Assembly: GCA_020186115.1 (NCBI GenBank)
Contig: WSYJ01000001.1
Coordinates: 310,001-374,000, forward strand
Direction of reading: 5' to 3'
Length of the DNA: 64,000 nt
Source of the DNA: Histomonas meleagridis
Taxonomy: Eukaryota > Parabasalia > Tritrichomonadida > Dientamoebidae
Part shown: piece by piece, positions 1 through 9,640 of the stretch
Numbering within the stretch: position 1 is the stretch's first letter
How the letters are laid out: every line of letters starts with the position of its first letter
Notes under the pieces: generated by a model
Databases searched by the model: none
The model's input: only the letters and a program-made list of their open reading frames with translations
What the model was told of the DNA's origin: nothing
Position numbers and translations under genes: made by a program

Positions 1-938
1 CCAAAATTGGAGAGTACAAACTTATTAGGAAACTTGGGAAAGGTAGATTTGGGTCTGTATATCTTTGTAAGTCAGAAAAATATAATTGTTATTTTGCTAT
101 AAAAATTGTCGAGAAAAATGCATCATCAGGTTTAATACAGTTTGAAAGAGAGACAGGAAACTTAGGTTCAGTTTATCATTCAGGTATTATCAGCTTATAT
201 TCTTTTTTTGAAGATAATCACCATTTTTATCTTGTTATGGAATATTGCTCTGGAGGAACTCTTTTAAATCTTATCCAAAGGTACAAACATCTTAACAAAG
301 TTTCAATTCAATTTTATTTCAAACAACTTTTTGAAGTTCTTGACTATTGTCATACAAACAACATAGCCCACAGAGATCTCAAGCCAGAGAATATCTTTTT
401 GGAGCATAATGGTCGGCTAAAAGTTGGTGATTGGGGTCAATCAAAAATTTATTCATCCTCTGAAGATCTTCTTCAAACACATTGCGGAACAGTGTCATAT
501 GCACCACCTGAGATGTTTTCCCATTCTCCATATGATGGTCAAGCATCAGATATGTGGTCAGCTGGAGTTTGTCTTTATGCAGCAGCTCATGGAAGGCTTC
601 CGTGGCCATCATCGCACGAAAAGATCGAATCCATAACAAAATGTCATTTTGCCATATCACCAGATGTTGATCAAGAAATCGCAGATGTCATTAATTCTTT
701 GATCGTGTTAGATCCAAAAAAGAGAAAAACAGCAAAAGAGGTCTTACAGATGCCACTTTTTCAAAATTATAATCCAACGATCTCAAAAGAGTTAATGCTT
801 CCAAGAAGAGAAAGAGCATCAAACCCAAACATCAGCACCCTTAAAACAAGTGGAAAGTTACTCATAAACAGTTTGAAATTGACAAAAGGGAAAATGTCGA
901 TGTCATCAAATTTCCGTCAAAGAATTTTATCTTTTTAA
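1..938 (+). CDS. Protein kinase, CAMK/AMPK-like, 5' end outside window
   Basis: Ser/Thr protein kinase. The frame is open from base 3 and already starts inside the catalytic domain, so the N-terminus lies outside the window; the first internal ATG (237) is not the true start. Visible motifs are a glycine loop (GKGRFGSV), the ATP lysine (FAIKIV), the catalytic loop HRDLKPEN, the activation-segment end APPE and the DMWSAGV helix. The DFG motif reads DWG, an uncommon but known variation that keeps the metal-binding Asp, so activity is still plausible. After the kinase domain there is only a short basic tail of about 60 residues rich in Ser, Lys and Arg. The family (CAMKL/AMPK-like) is judged from GTVSYAPPE and the overall spacing; the substrate is unknown. 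Confidence 0.88.
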   Translation, partial: KIGEYKLIRKLGKGRFGSVYLCKSEKYNCYFAIKIVEKNASSGLIQFERETGNLGSVYHSGIISLYSFFEDNHHFYLVMEYCSGGTLLNLIQRYKHLNKVSIQFYFKQLFEVLDYCHTNNIAHRDLKPENIFLEHNGRLKVGDWGQSKIYSSSEDLLQTHCGTVSYAPPEMFSHSPYDGQASDMWSAGVCLYAAAHGRLPWPSSHEKIESITKCHFAISPDVDQEIADVINSLIVLDPKKRKTAKEVLQMPLFQNYNPTISKELMLPRRERASNPNISTLKTSGKLLINSLKLTKGKMSMSSNFRQRILSF

Positions 939-1066
939 CGAGAAAATTCTTTTTTCAAGAGAAAATATAGAAAATACAATAAATCTTCATACCATGAATT
1001 TTTTTTTATAATTAAAATTAAAAAAATTAAAATTAACGTTCGTTATGCGTTTTTGAATACAGAAGT

Positions 1067-1095
1067 GACCGTTAAATGAATTAGGGCAGCCCAAA
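1067..1095 (+). promoter_or_regulatory. Putative core promoter: GACCGTTAAATGA motif plus GGGCAGCCC
   Basis: GACCGTTAAATGA (1067-1079) lies about 40 bp before the ATG of the following gene. The same 13-mer occurs on the opposite strand at 46860-46872, upstream of the U2AF35-like gene. Its reverse complement contains TAACGG, a classical Myb-type site. A GC-rich, nearly palindromic GGGCAGCCCAAAA follows. The promoter role is inferred from position and recurrence only. Confidence 0.45.
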
Positions 1096-1109
1096 AGCAG
1101 CAAATTCAA

Positions 1110-3542
1110 ATGTCATCCAAAGTAATTAACAAAGAGGTTATTGATTTGACTTATGAAACACAAAGACATGTTAAAAACGAAGCAGCGCTTATAGAGTTCG
1201 AGGATTTTATTTATAAATCGGCAAAATTCAATATTTCTACAGCATTAAATGATTTTATAAAACACCAAAAATGTTATTATTCCACGCAATATCTTGTTTC
1301 CCGCCATCTCACAAAGAACAGTAATCTTATATTAACAAATCTTATTTCTTTCAATTATCCAATTTTAGAGGGAAAGGCAGAAGTTGTTGATATTGCTGGT
1401 CTTGAAAAGGTTTCAAAAACGCCGATCAAAAATGATGCACTTGTTGACATTTTAACGTATTGTACAATTCCTTCAACATTTTACTTTTTCCTAGAAGAGA
1501 AACGTGTTTCAAGCTTTGTCGAATTTTGCTCAAAAGGTGTTGAGCCTACTAATTTCATGAAATATCTCAGAGTAATTTTTATTCATCCCGTTTTTGTCAG
1601 GTTTGTTAGCTCTGTTTTTAGCCCAATAATTACCCCTTATCTTCTCACAAGCAAAAAAATCGAACAACCAGAAGAAGTTTTGAACCAGATATATGAATTA
1701 TGGGAATCCAAAATATCAATGATTCCAAATTTCATTAGGCGTATCTTCAATGAATCCACCAAAAACAAACAAATTGACAACAAGCCTATTTCAGGTTCAC
1801 TTATTCTCTATGAATGTTTCTTCAAAGAATTTGTGAAATCTCCACAACGCTTTCTTGTCTTTGATTGTCACCAAAAGGTTCCTTCGAACTTTTTCGAACC
1901 AATTATGACATGTCTGCAAACTAATCAAGATATTCTACATCGGTTTGCAAATTCAATTCAATCATCAACACTTGAACTTGATACCAGTTATTTAATATCA
2001 AGTACCCAAGAGATTGAGAAGAGCATTATCCCCAACAGCTTATATGATTCTTTTGATGAGTTAGCAACTTCTTGCATCTCGAGCCGATCGTCAAAAGTGC
2101 CAAACTTTGACTTACAAAAGTACCGCATCAAATTTGAGCAGCCCGGAATTCTTGCTATAGATGAGGAATTACTTAAGAAGAACATGCTATCGAAACGTGA
2201 GAAACTTAATTTTGAGGAAATCTTTTGTGCAGGATCTGATATTATCATTGATAGTAGTAATAATCCAATCTATGATAACTTTGTTCTTTGTGGTAATTCG
2301 GTTAATCTTGTTCAACGATTATGTTTATATCAAGAGATAGAACATTCAGATCCCATTAAAATGTTGAACAACATTAAAAACAAACGATTTAATGAGGAAA
2401 CATTAATAATTCAAAAGAATAACTTCAAGAAGAAATTAAACCAATATATAGCAATGACTAATACGCCGTTTCTAAAGCTACAAAATTATATCGAATACAT
2501 TTGCATCGATAGTATAAAAACTACAACAACAAATAAATTAACAATTGATAAATACATCGAAACTCCAAAACTTTTCGCAAATGAATACAAAAATCAAATT
2601 TCTCAAATCAAACAAGTTAATAGTGAAAATAATTACTTCAAATCTAAGTCTCTATTCCTCGCATACAGTAAGTTCGCAAGTAATCTCTTGTTTCATGTTT
2701 ATTGTTCACAACGAATCGATCTATCGGCACTCGATGAAAAAGTTTACCACTTTTTGGATAAAGCATTCGAAGTCATGACTGAAAAAGTCGAACTCGAATT
2801 AATTTTAAATCTCGAAAAAATCGATTTTTTGGCTGAAGAATTTAATTTATATTGTAATGAAAATACAAACCCACTTCAAAAGTTTAATAAGTTAATGAAT
2901 GTGTTTTATAAAATGAATATAATTTGTAAATCATTTTTACCATTTGGTACTGAAATCACTGAAAAAGAAACAATTAAATTTGGTAAGTTATTAGTGGCTT
3001 ATGCTAAACCAAGAAATTTAATTTCTGTTTTATATTTCATCGAAGAATTTCTTTCGCCACTTGGCTTCATTCAAACAAATTATTTCACTGGTATCGTCTA
3101 TTCAATTATTCAGAAGGCAAAAGAATTTGGTTTCTATCCAAAAAGTGAAAAGTGTCAGAACAACCGTCTCGCGCACTTTTATTATTACGTGGCGGTTTTG
3201 GGCTCAAACGGAGGCGGTTTGAAGTCTCAATTTTTGACTAGATTAACCGACTCGGAGGACGTTTTGTCAGAAAAAATTATTAAGGCTCAAGTGCCAACAA
3301 AAAATAAGAACTTAATATTAACAATATTAAATTGTTCGAACTATGATATAGAAATAGAAAACCCACAAAACGTGGCATTGGCTGTGGTGTTCGCAGACGA
3401 AGTTATGAACACACGAGAAATAAATGGATTCCACGGAAAGTTTCCAAATGCAAAGAAATATTTGGTGGGAGAAAAGGACTCAAGAAAGAAGATTACCCCA
3501 ATAACGATGGATGAATTGTTCAAAAATATTAAAAAATTGTAA
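1110..3542 (+). CDS. VPS9-domain-like protein (putative Rab5-type GEF)
   Basis: 810-residue protein, mostly helical, with no signal peptide or membrane segment. Residues about 600-680 (PLQKFNKLMNVFYKMN, then KLLVAYAKPRNLISVLYFIEEF, then NYFTGIVYSIIQ) follow the spacing of a VPS9 domain: a KL helix, a 'P..L..YVLIKA.PPNL.SN..YI..F'-like stretch and a terminal Y..T helix. VPS9 domains catalyse GDP release from Rab5-class GTPases on endosomes. The usual acidic ADD ahead of the 'Y..A.P..L' stretch is not obvious (KETIKFG), so activity is uncertain. The N-terminal 550 residues are not recognised. The start is the first ATG after an in-frame gap and sits about 40 bp downstream of an ACCGTTA motif. 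It could instead be an unrelated helical solenoid. Confidence 0.6.
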   Translation: MSSKVINKEVIDLTYETQRHVKNEAALIEFEDFIYKSAKFNISTALNDFIKHQKCYYSTQYLVSRHLTKNSNLILTNLISFNYPILEGKAEVVDIAGLEKVSKTPIKNDALVDILTYCTIPSTFYFFLEEKRVSSFVEFCSKGVEPTNFMKYLRVIFIHPVFVRFVSSVFSPIITPYLLTSKKIEQPEEVLNQIYELWESKISMIPNFIRRIFNESTKNKQIDNKPISGSLILYECFFKEFVKSPQRFLVFDCHQKVPSNFFEPIMTCLQTNQDILHRFANSIQSSTLELDTSYLISSTQEIEKSIIPNSLYDSFDELATSCISSRSSKVPNFDLQKYRIKFEQPGILAIDEELLKKNMLSKREKLNFEEIFCAGSDIIIDSSNNPIYDNFVLCGNSVNLVQRLCLYQEIEHSDPIKMLNNIKNKRFNEETLIIQKNNFKKKLNQYIAMTNTPFLKLQNYIEYICIDSIKTTTTNKLTIDKYIETPKLFANEYKNQISQIKQVNSENNYFKSKSLFLAYSKFASNLLFHVYCSQRIDLSALDEKVYHFLDKAFEVMTEKVELELILNLEKIDFLAEEFNLYCNENTNPLQKFNKLMNVFYKMNIICKSFLPFGTEITEKETIKFGKLLVAYAKPRNLISVLYFIEEFLSPLGFIQTNYFTGIVYSIIQKAKEFGFYPKSEKCQNNRLAHFYYYVAVLGSNGGGLKSQFLTRLTDSEDVLSEKIIKAQVPTKNKNLILTILNCSNYDIEIENPQNVALAVVFADEVMNTREINGFHGKFPNAKKYLVGEKDSRKKITPITMDELFKNIKKL

Positions 3543-3962
3543 TTTCCCGAGAATATCGTATCAATAAAAGTAATTTTTCTATTTTTCATACGCATTACTT
3601 TCATGGCGCATAGAGACTGACAGGAAACAAATGCACGTTTCAAATTTGGAATATGTTTTAATTTGAAAATGTCTGTTTGATTGTTCTCTTGAGTGTGTAT
3701 TCAATACTATTGAAAAGGTGATTTTTTGCATAGTTTATGTGATTTTTTGTTCGAACGATAAAATAACCGCACTTATGACTTTCTGGAAGCATAAATTTTT
3801 TGTAATGAAATTTGATATTTTCACAGAATGTATTTCATTTTTTTAGAAATCAAGCGGAATTCAGTCGTTTCAATTTGAAAAAATTCACTTATTTTCCTGT
3901 AATTTCCTTCTAAACTAATTAAAAAACAAAACATTTGCATTTAAGTTTACTTAAAATCGATT
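3543..3962. other. Intergenic, 420 bp
   Basis: AT-rich gap between convergent genes. It contains no ORF with recognisable coding content and no clear RNA gene. Confidence 0.5.
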
Positions 3963-5033
3963 TTACTTACCGAGAGACTTCTTAAAGTTTTCTTCCGCTT
4001 CTTCTGGAGAGAGAGGTCCGACCAAATGATGCGGAACATATGGCTTTTCGAGCTCAGCGATTTCTTCTGGTGTAAGTTTCACTTTCACTGCGCCGACGGC
4101 GTCGACCAAATGTTCGACTTTTGTAGCGCCGACAATTGGCGCAGCGACAACGCTCTTGCTAAGCATCCAAGCAAGCGCGACTTGTGTTCTTGATATTCCT
4201 CTTTTTTCGGCGATTTCTTTCACTTTTTGGACAATGGCCATATCTTCATCACGGTTTGCATCGTATTTACTTCTTGCGACTGCATCTGTCTTAAACCTTA
4301 ATGTCTCGGCGTCCCAGTCACGAACGAGTCTTCCGGATGCAAGTGGTGAATATGGTGTTGATGATACTCCTTCTTCTTTCAATAATTTGAACATTTCACG
4401 TTCTTCTTCACGATAGATAAGGTTGTAATGATCTTGCATAGAAATGAATGTGGCCCAGCCATGTTGGCGCGCAACTTCTTGAGCTTTAAGAAATTGGTAT
4501 GCATACATGGAACTTGCTCCAATGTAACGAACTTTGCCGGCTTTGACAACTTCGTTGAGAGCTCCCATGGTCTCTTCAATTGGGGTGCTATAATCCCAAC
4601 GATGAATGATTAATAAATCAATATAATCCATGCCAAGACGTTTGAGAGAATTGTCTACTTCACGAAGAATTGCAGGACGAGAAAGACGGCCTTCATTGAA
4701 ATAAACTTTGGTAGCTATGACAACATCTTCACGCTTGGCATATTTCTTGATTGCACGTCCAAGCATTTCTTCTGATGTTCCGGCAGAATAACCATTCGCT
4801 GTATCGAAGAAATTGATTCCGAGTTCTAAAGCTTTTTTGACAATTTCTTCTGAATGTTCTTCATCAAGAACCCACTGATGAATCCATTTGGTCTTATCAC
4901 CAAAGCTCATGCAGCCACAGCAAATGCGGGAAACAATGAGGTCGGAATTACCGAGCCTAACATATTCCATATTTTCGTTCTTCTTGAACATAAGTGAAAT
5001 GAATTTTGTGCGCAGATACGATAAATATGGCAT
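3963..5033 (-). CDS. Aldo/keto reductase
   Basis: NADPH-dependent aldo/keto reductase of the bacterial-type (YajO/YghZ/voltage-channel-beta-like) branch, cytosolic. The (beta/alpha)8 tetrad is visible: Asp in FFDTANGYS, the Tyr of the same motif, Lys in VIATKVYFNEG and His in LLIIHRWD. NADPH-binding segments near the C-terminus are PIVGATKVEHL and the preceding SRTQVALAWML. Bacterial relatives begin at MEYVRLGNS, so the start is probably the ATG at 4970 (residue 22) instead of 5033; the first 21 residues look like 5' leader. The protein is compact, has few AT-rich low-complexity stretches, and its GC content is visibly higher than its neighbours. That fits acquisition from a bacterium, which is an inference. 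It has no operon-like partner. Confidence 0.92.
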   Translation of the reverse strand: MPYLSYLRTKFISLMFKKNENMEYVRLGNSDLIVSRICCGCMSFGDKTKWIHQWVLDEEHSEEIVKKALELGINFFDTANGYSAGTSEEMLGRAIKKYAKREDVVIATKVYFNEGRLSRPAILREVDNSLKRLGMDYIDLLIIHRWDYSTPIEETMGALNEVVKAGKVRYIGASSMYAYQFLKAQEVARQHGWATFISMQDHYNLIYREEEREMFKLLKEEGVSSTPYSPLASGRLVRDWDAETLRFKTDAVARSKYDANRDEDMAIVQKVKEIAEKRGISRTQVALAWMLSKSVVAAPIVGATKVEHLVDAVGAVKVKLTPEEIAELEKPYVPHHLVGPLSPEEAEENFKKSLGK

Positions 5034-5093
5034 TCAATTTTGAGCTTCGATAAAAATTGAATAGTTTATAAACTTTCTATAGAAAAATTATCT

Positions 5094-5470
5094 TTGCAAA
5101 AAATAATTACTTATGTTTATATTTATATATCTAAATCTTGTTCTCAGGGATCGCGCGCTTCATGGTTTAACAGAAGTGCAACAAGTGCTGAAGATGGAGA
5201 AAGCGACATGATGAGTGGGGAACACTTATGTACAAATCGTATCGATGCTGCAGAAATTTGTACCATTGCTCGTGCTAAGATTTGGACAGAGTTAGTCCAA
5301 GAGGGACTGAAAAATGGTGCAATTGATTGGAAAAAGACTCACTAAAACTTCAATGGGCTGATGCGCAATATTTTTGCTGAAGAAGGAGAACGACACACAA
5401 TTGCTCATAGAAGCTGAAGAAAGGACAACGAGAGAAGAAAGATTGAGGCGTTTAGGTTGTAAATTAGTGA
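5094..5470 (+). pseudogene. Degraded unrecognised ORF
   Basis: An open stretch (5094-5345) contains a protein-like segment with Asp, Glu, Cys and Met (for example SATSAEDGESDMMSGEHLC and RIDAAEICTIARAKIW) that is less AT-biased than the flanks. Directly downstream the similarity to coding sequence continues in other frames (LKLQWADAQYF, then AEEGERHTI, then an Arg/Glu-rich stretch), broken by stops. This looks like a decayed gene or transposon remnant. I do not recognise the family. Confidence 0.3.
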
Positions 5471-5688
5471 TATGCATTAGAAGAATTTTTATTGTATTGT
5501 TCTGACTTGAAAATGATAGGCGTATAATTGAATTCAAAATTTGGTATTTTGGATATCTAACCTCGATTTGCGTAGTTGAATTTTTTTTATTTTAAATGTT
5601 TTTTTGTGGGTCAGAAATTTTAACATAGTTCATGAAAAAATGTTGAAAAAATTTTAAAAAAACATATTATTTAGTATTATTTTTCACA

Positions 5689-8600
5689 TTAAATGCGAAC
5701 TACAAAATTATCTTCTTTGAAATCTTTTGCAAATGGATCTTCTTCATTAATATTATTTAAATAATCAATAGAAAAATTATTTGTTTCCATTACTTTTTCT
5801 ATATCATCATTTGATTCTTCTTTGTTTTCGTGTTTTTTATTTCTCATACGTATTAATAATATAATAAGTAATGAAATAATAATTACAGCAATCAAAACTC
5901 CAACAATAATATAGACATAGGTTTTATCTTCAACTTTTGTTTCAAAATTTTCAAAAATAATATAAAAATCAGAATAATATTTGAAATATTTTGAATAAAT
6001 AATAACAGTATAATCATAAAGTATAAGTAATGTCGGGATATATGTAAAAGATGAATTTATATTTGTAATAATAAATGAGGTTAAATATGAATTATAAATA
6101 GTTAACGATTTTGTATATGATAAGATATAAGATATAATAAAAGAATGAGTTAAAGTTACACCAGATAAAAGAGAGTCTGTAAATTTACTGAATAATGAAA
6201 ATGTATTTGATGTGGCAAATGAACTTGTTTGAACAAACGAATTCATTTTAGTGAATGAATTTGACTGTGAATATGTATCCGATTGTGAATATGTATTTGT
6301 TGGATCCTCTCTTATGAAATAATGTTCTGTTTCTCCTATATTTCCTGTTTTATCAATTGCAGCAACATGAACATATACATTTTCATTGATTATATCTTTG
6401 ATTTCATTTTCGGATGTCTTTTGAAGATTTGCAGTATCAGATGATATAACAGTATCAGAATTATTATCTACAACATAATAATATTCACTAATTCCAGTAG
6501 GAAAATAGAATTCAATATCATCTGATTGATATTCATGATTCCCATCAAATGTAATTCCGATAACTTTATATAAATATTTTACTTCTGGATCTTCTGCAGA
6601 TATTGTAACTGATCTTTCGCCTTCAATTCTTGTGATTGTTGGTTTAGATGGTGCTTTCGTATCTTTGGCAGAATTATCATATGAAAACTGATACGATGTT
6701 CGTTGGAATAAATAATAAATTGTATTTGCAAGAATTTTACGTTCAACTTCTGTGGAACCACAACCACTATGGCCTGTTTGAATCATAGCGGTATTCCGAT
6801 ATGTTGTTAAGTAATAATATGGATTACCATGCCGAGGTTCAGAGTATCCAGGAAGATTCCATTCATAATTTATAGGTGCACTAAAATTAGATTCATAGTT
6901 TGGACTTAATTCAGAACCAAGTTCCATCCATACATCACCAAATGCAGCATTTTCACATGTATGCGTAAGTGGAATAGAAAAATTACTATTCTGATCAAGT
7001 TGATATGGGAATTGTGTAAGAAAACCAGATTTTGTAACTTTAGTTTCATTTGAATAATAACGCCATTTATATGGAAGGTCTCCATTAGAACACGAGGAAA
7101 GATCACAATCTGTAGTTCCAAGTAATATTCCAAATTTATCTGCTATTTGTCCAAGTCCAATTTCTCTACCATAACTTGAACCAACAACATCATGACCTAA
7201 GAGAACACCATATCCAAGATCAATATATTCACTAACACGTTGAACAGATTCGTTACTAATAAATTGACCACCATTAGAATCCCATGTCCCAAAGAAAATT
7301 ACATCATATTCTTTCATTTCATCAAGTGTCATTTCATCAAATTCCTTTGTCACCTTTGGCGTGACATGAATGATTTGTTTGCCTGTATAAGGATTTAATC
7401 CATATGGTTCAAATGTATAATTTTCACCGGAATACTCGTAACTGCCTCCTTCCATCCAAACTTTTAATGCAGCGGAAAGATAAGTTGTTTGATTCGTACC
7501 ATCAGCATACATGTAAGTTACATTAGGAATATCTGAACCAATTGTATTATTTAGTTTTTGAGGATAGACATTGAGAACTTTAATGTCTTGTGTAGTATTG
7601 TAATCAAATGAACTTATCGGTTTCCAATTTGTACCATCATCACTGGATGAGTAAACAGTATAATAAATGTTCTGAGTTTCATTAAAACCAGTCCAGTTTA
7701 ATATAACACAATCGTCTTCATATTTTACTGTAAGTTTTATTTTATCTTGAAGTTTTATTGTCGAAATATCTCCAATGTTACCTGCTCTATCAATTGCAGC
7801 AACATGAAAATACTTTTCATTTTGTATATCTTCAATTGTGATTGGAATTGTTGTTTCAAGTGTTTTATATATTAAATCCTTATATGATACCTCTTTTTCT
7901 GATGTAATTACATATTTATAATGATCAATACCTGTTTTAACGTTAACATCAACTTCATTAGATCGAGTAAAAATCTTATCATTTATCAAAGAATGTGCTT
8001 CAACTAAAAATTTATAATCTGAACCAAAATCTTCAGCATTAAATTTAACTTTCAATTTATCTAAATCATATTTAATATCTGTGATTTTTGGTGGTGTTAT
8101 GTCTTGTGATGAATGATCTTCTGTATAATTATCATATGTTCGTTGTTTTAAATAATATATTGTGTTAGCAATAATTTTTCGTTCATCTTCACTTGCTTCA
8201 CAATTACTATGACCTGTTTGAATAACAGCTGTATTATCTTTTGTTGTAAGATAAAAATTATGTTTTAAACCATTTTTATCTTCATGAACTCCTTCATTAT
8301 TCAATGATATCCAAACATCGCCAGTAGCTGCATGATAATATGTATGTGTTCGTGGAACTTTTAAAATTCTTCCAATATCACCAATCTCATATGGATAATT
8401 AGTTAATAAACCTTTCCGTTGTATAGATATTTCGTCTGATACAAATGTTGTATAATTAGTACCATAATTATAATCTAAATAATCTAGTTTAATACCAAAA
8501 TAATTCCTAAGCGCAAGTAAACCTGTAGCTTGATGATTTTCAACAAAAATTCGTGTAAGACAATCATGACCTGCAAAAACACTATAGCCTTTTTTGAGAT

Positions 8601-9213
8601 ATTCATAAATTACATTTTGAGCTGTTATTCTTTTGATGGAATATCCAGCACTGCCATCCCATGTTCCAAAAAATATAACATCATAGTTATATATGAAACT
8701 TTTATCTACTGTTATATTAGTTTCAAAATCATTAATAGATATTATATCTACAAATATTATTTGAAGATTTGTATCAGGATCTATTCCAAATCCTTCGATT
8801 TTTGTTTTTACACCGTTTTCTATAAGTGTTCCTCCTTCCATCCATAATTTGAGTGATGCTGACTTAGGTAACTCCCTTTCTTGTGTTTCATTAGTAAATT
8901 TAAAATAAACTTTATACGTTTCATAAATACTGGCATTGATCGCTTTTGTTCCATTTGTTCCATCAAACTGACTTGGATAGATGTTCAACACTTTGATCTT
9001 TGATCCTTTATTATATGTGCTGCATTGTTTCCAATCAGACCAAACACCATTAGAATCTTTGCTTTTTTGATAAAGTTTATAATAGATATCTTGATCTTTG
9101 ATATTTGTCCATTCTAAGTATGTCCCTCCTCGTCTATAGGCATAAGATAAATTAGCAGTTGCTGACAGTTCTAAATCTATAGACCGAGCCAAGAAAGTCA
9201 AGATAAAAAGCAT
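5689..9213 (-). CDS. Single-pass surface protein with two FN3-like/GATase-like modules (copy 1)
   Basis: 1174 residues. The N-terminus has a short hydrophobic leader (MLFILTFLARSIDL). Two tandem modules follow, at about residues 15-500 and 500-960. Each has a beta-rich fibronectin-III-like part ending in KVLN[IV]YP, then an alpha/beta part with LK[LV]WMEGG, YDVIFFGTWD, a Y..[KL]GY[SG]V..GHD loop and a terminal GHS.C....E.[RK]I.[AN]TIYYL. That second part resembles a class-I glutamine-amidotransferase/ThuA-like fold. A Ser/Thr/Gln/Asn-rich stalk (TYSQSDTYSQSN), a transmembrane segment (VYIIVGVLIAVIIISLLIILL) and a charged tail ending near EEDPFAKDF follow. It is probably a plasma-membrane protein facing outward; the ligand is unknown. 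Paralogues lie at 22459-25978 (inverted) and 33656-37005. The start is the ATG right before the leader. Confidence 0.8.
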   Translation of the reverse strand: MLFILTFLARSIDLELSATANLSYAYRRGGTYLEWTNIKDQDIYYKLYQKSKDSNGVWSDWKQCSTYNKGSKIKVLNIYPSQFDGTNGTKAINASIYETYKVYFKFTNETQERELPKSASLKLWMEGGTLIENGVKTKIEGFGIDPDTNLQIIFVDIISINDFETNITVDKSFIYNYDVIFFGTWDGSAGYSIKRITAQNVIYEYLKKGYSVFAGHDCLTRIFVENHQATGLLALRNYFGIKLDYLDYNYGTNYTTFVSDEISIQRKGLLTNYPYEIGDIGRILKVPRTHTYYHAATGDVWISLNNEGVHEDKNGLKHNFYLTTKDNTAVIQTGHSNCEASEDERKIIANTIYYLKQRTYDNYTEDHSSQDITPPKITDIKYDLDKLKVKFNAEDFGSDYKFLVEAHSLINDKIFTRSNEVDVNVKTGIDHYKYVITSEKEVSYKDLIYKTLETTIPITIEDIQNEKYFHVAAIDRAGNIGDISTIKLQDKIKLTVKYEDDCVILNWTGFNETQNIYYTVYSSSDDGTNWKPISSFDYNTTQDIKVLNVYPQKLNNTIGSDIPNVTYMYADGTNQTTYLSAALKVWMEGGSYEYSGENYTFEPYGLNPYTGKQIIHVTPKVTKEFDEMTLDEMKEYDVIFFGTWDSNGGQFISNESVQRVSEYIDLGYGVLLGHDVVGSSYGREIGLGQIADKFGILLGTTDCDLSSCSNGDLPYKWRYYSNETKVTKSGFLTQFPYQLDQNSNFSIPLTHTCENAAFGDVWMELGSELSPNYESNFSAPINYEWNLPGYSEPRHGNPYYYLTTYRNTAMIQTGHSGCGSTEVERKILANTIYYLFQRTSYQFSYDNSAKDTKAPSKPTITRIEGERSVTISAEDPEVKYLYKVIGITFDGNHEYQSDDIEFYFPTGISEYYYVVDNNSDTVISSDTANLQKTSENEIKDIINENVYVHVAAIDKTGNIGETEHYFIREDPTNTYSQSDTYSQSNSFTKMNSFVQTSSFATSNTFSLFSKFTDSLLSGVTLTHSFIISYILSYTKSLTIYNSYLTSFIITNINSSFTYIPTLLILYDYTVIIYSKYFKYYSDFYIIFENFETKVEDKTYVYIIVGVLIAVIIISLLIILLIRMRNKKHENKEESNDDIEKVMETNNFSIDYLNNINEEDPFAKDFKEDNFVVRI

Positions 9214-9640
9214 ATGAGATTTTGGAAACCCAGAAAAAGATTTAAATGAAATGAAAGAATATTGAGATCTATTGCAATTTTCAATATGGTATTGAAAAAG
9301 TTTACATTCTTCAGGGAGATATTTAATTGCTCAAAAAAAGTTATTTAACGTACATTGTGAAAAAAACCAACAAAATTTGGAAAATTTCGCTCATTGCGTC
9401 CAATATATCATTATTCCTTAAATGTTTATATCCAAATTGAGAGCAAATCAAATATATTCAATTATATGAGAGACACTAAAATACAAATGAAACATTTCAT
9501 CAAATTTTATTTTTTTAAATCAAAAAAAGGATTCGACAGAATTATTAAGCACTCCCCGTATGTTACAAGCTTATATATCTTAACTTCTTGTTTCAAATAG
9601 TCATTGAGTTATTTTTGTCTGAAGCATATGGAACCATCAT
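9214..9640. other. Upstream region of surface gene copy 1
   Basis: About 90 bp directly upstream of the surface-gene ATG are shared with the inverted copy (22380-22458), so the duplication included the 5' flank. The rest shows no recognisable gene; the small ORF at 9394-9600 has no convincing coding features. Confidence 0.4.

Noticed and set aside
379-660. 93-aa ORF on the minus strand and 70-aa ORF on the plus strand inside the first kinase
   Set aside because: Shadows of the kinase frame, without domain features.
8530-8847. 105-aa plus-strand ORF antisense to surface copy 1 (also seen at 22847-23107 in the inverted copy)
   Set aside because: Cys/Tyr/Ile-rich antisense shadow; it recurs only because the gene is duplicated.
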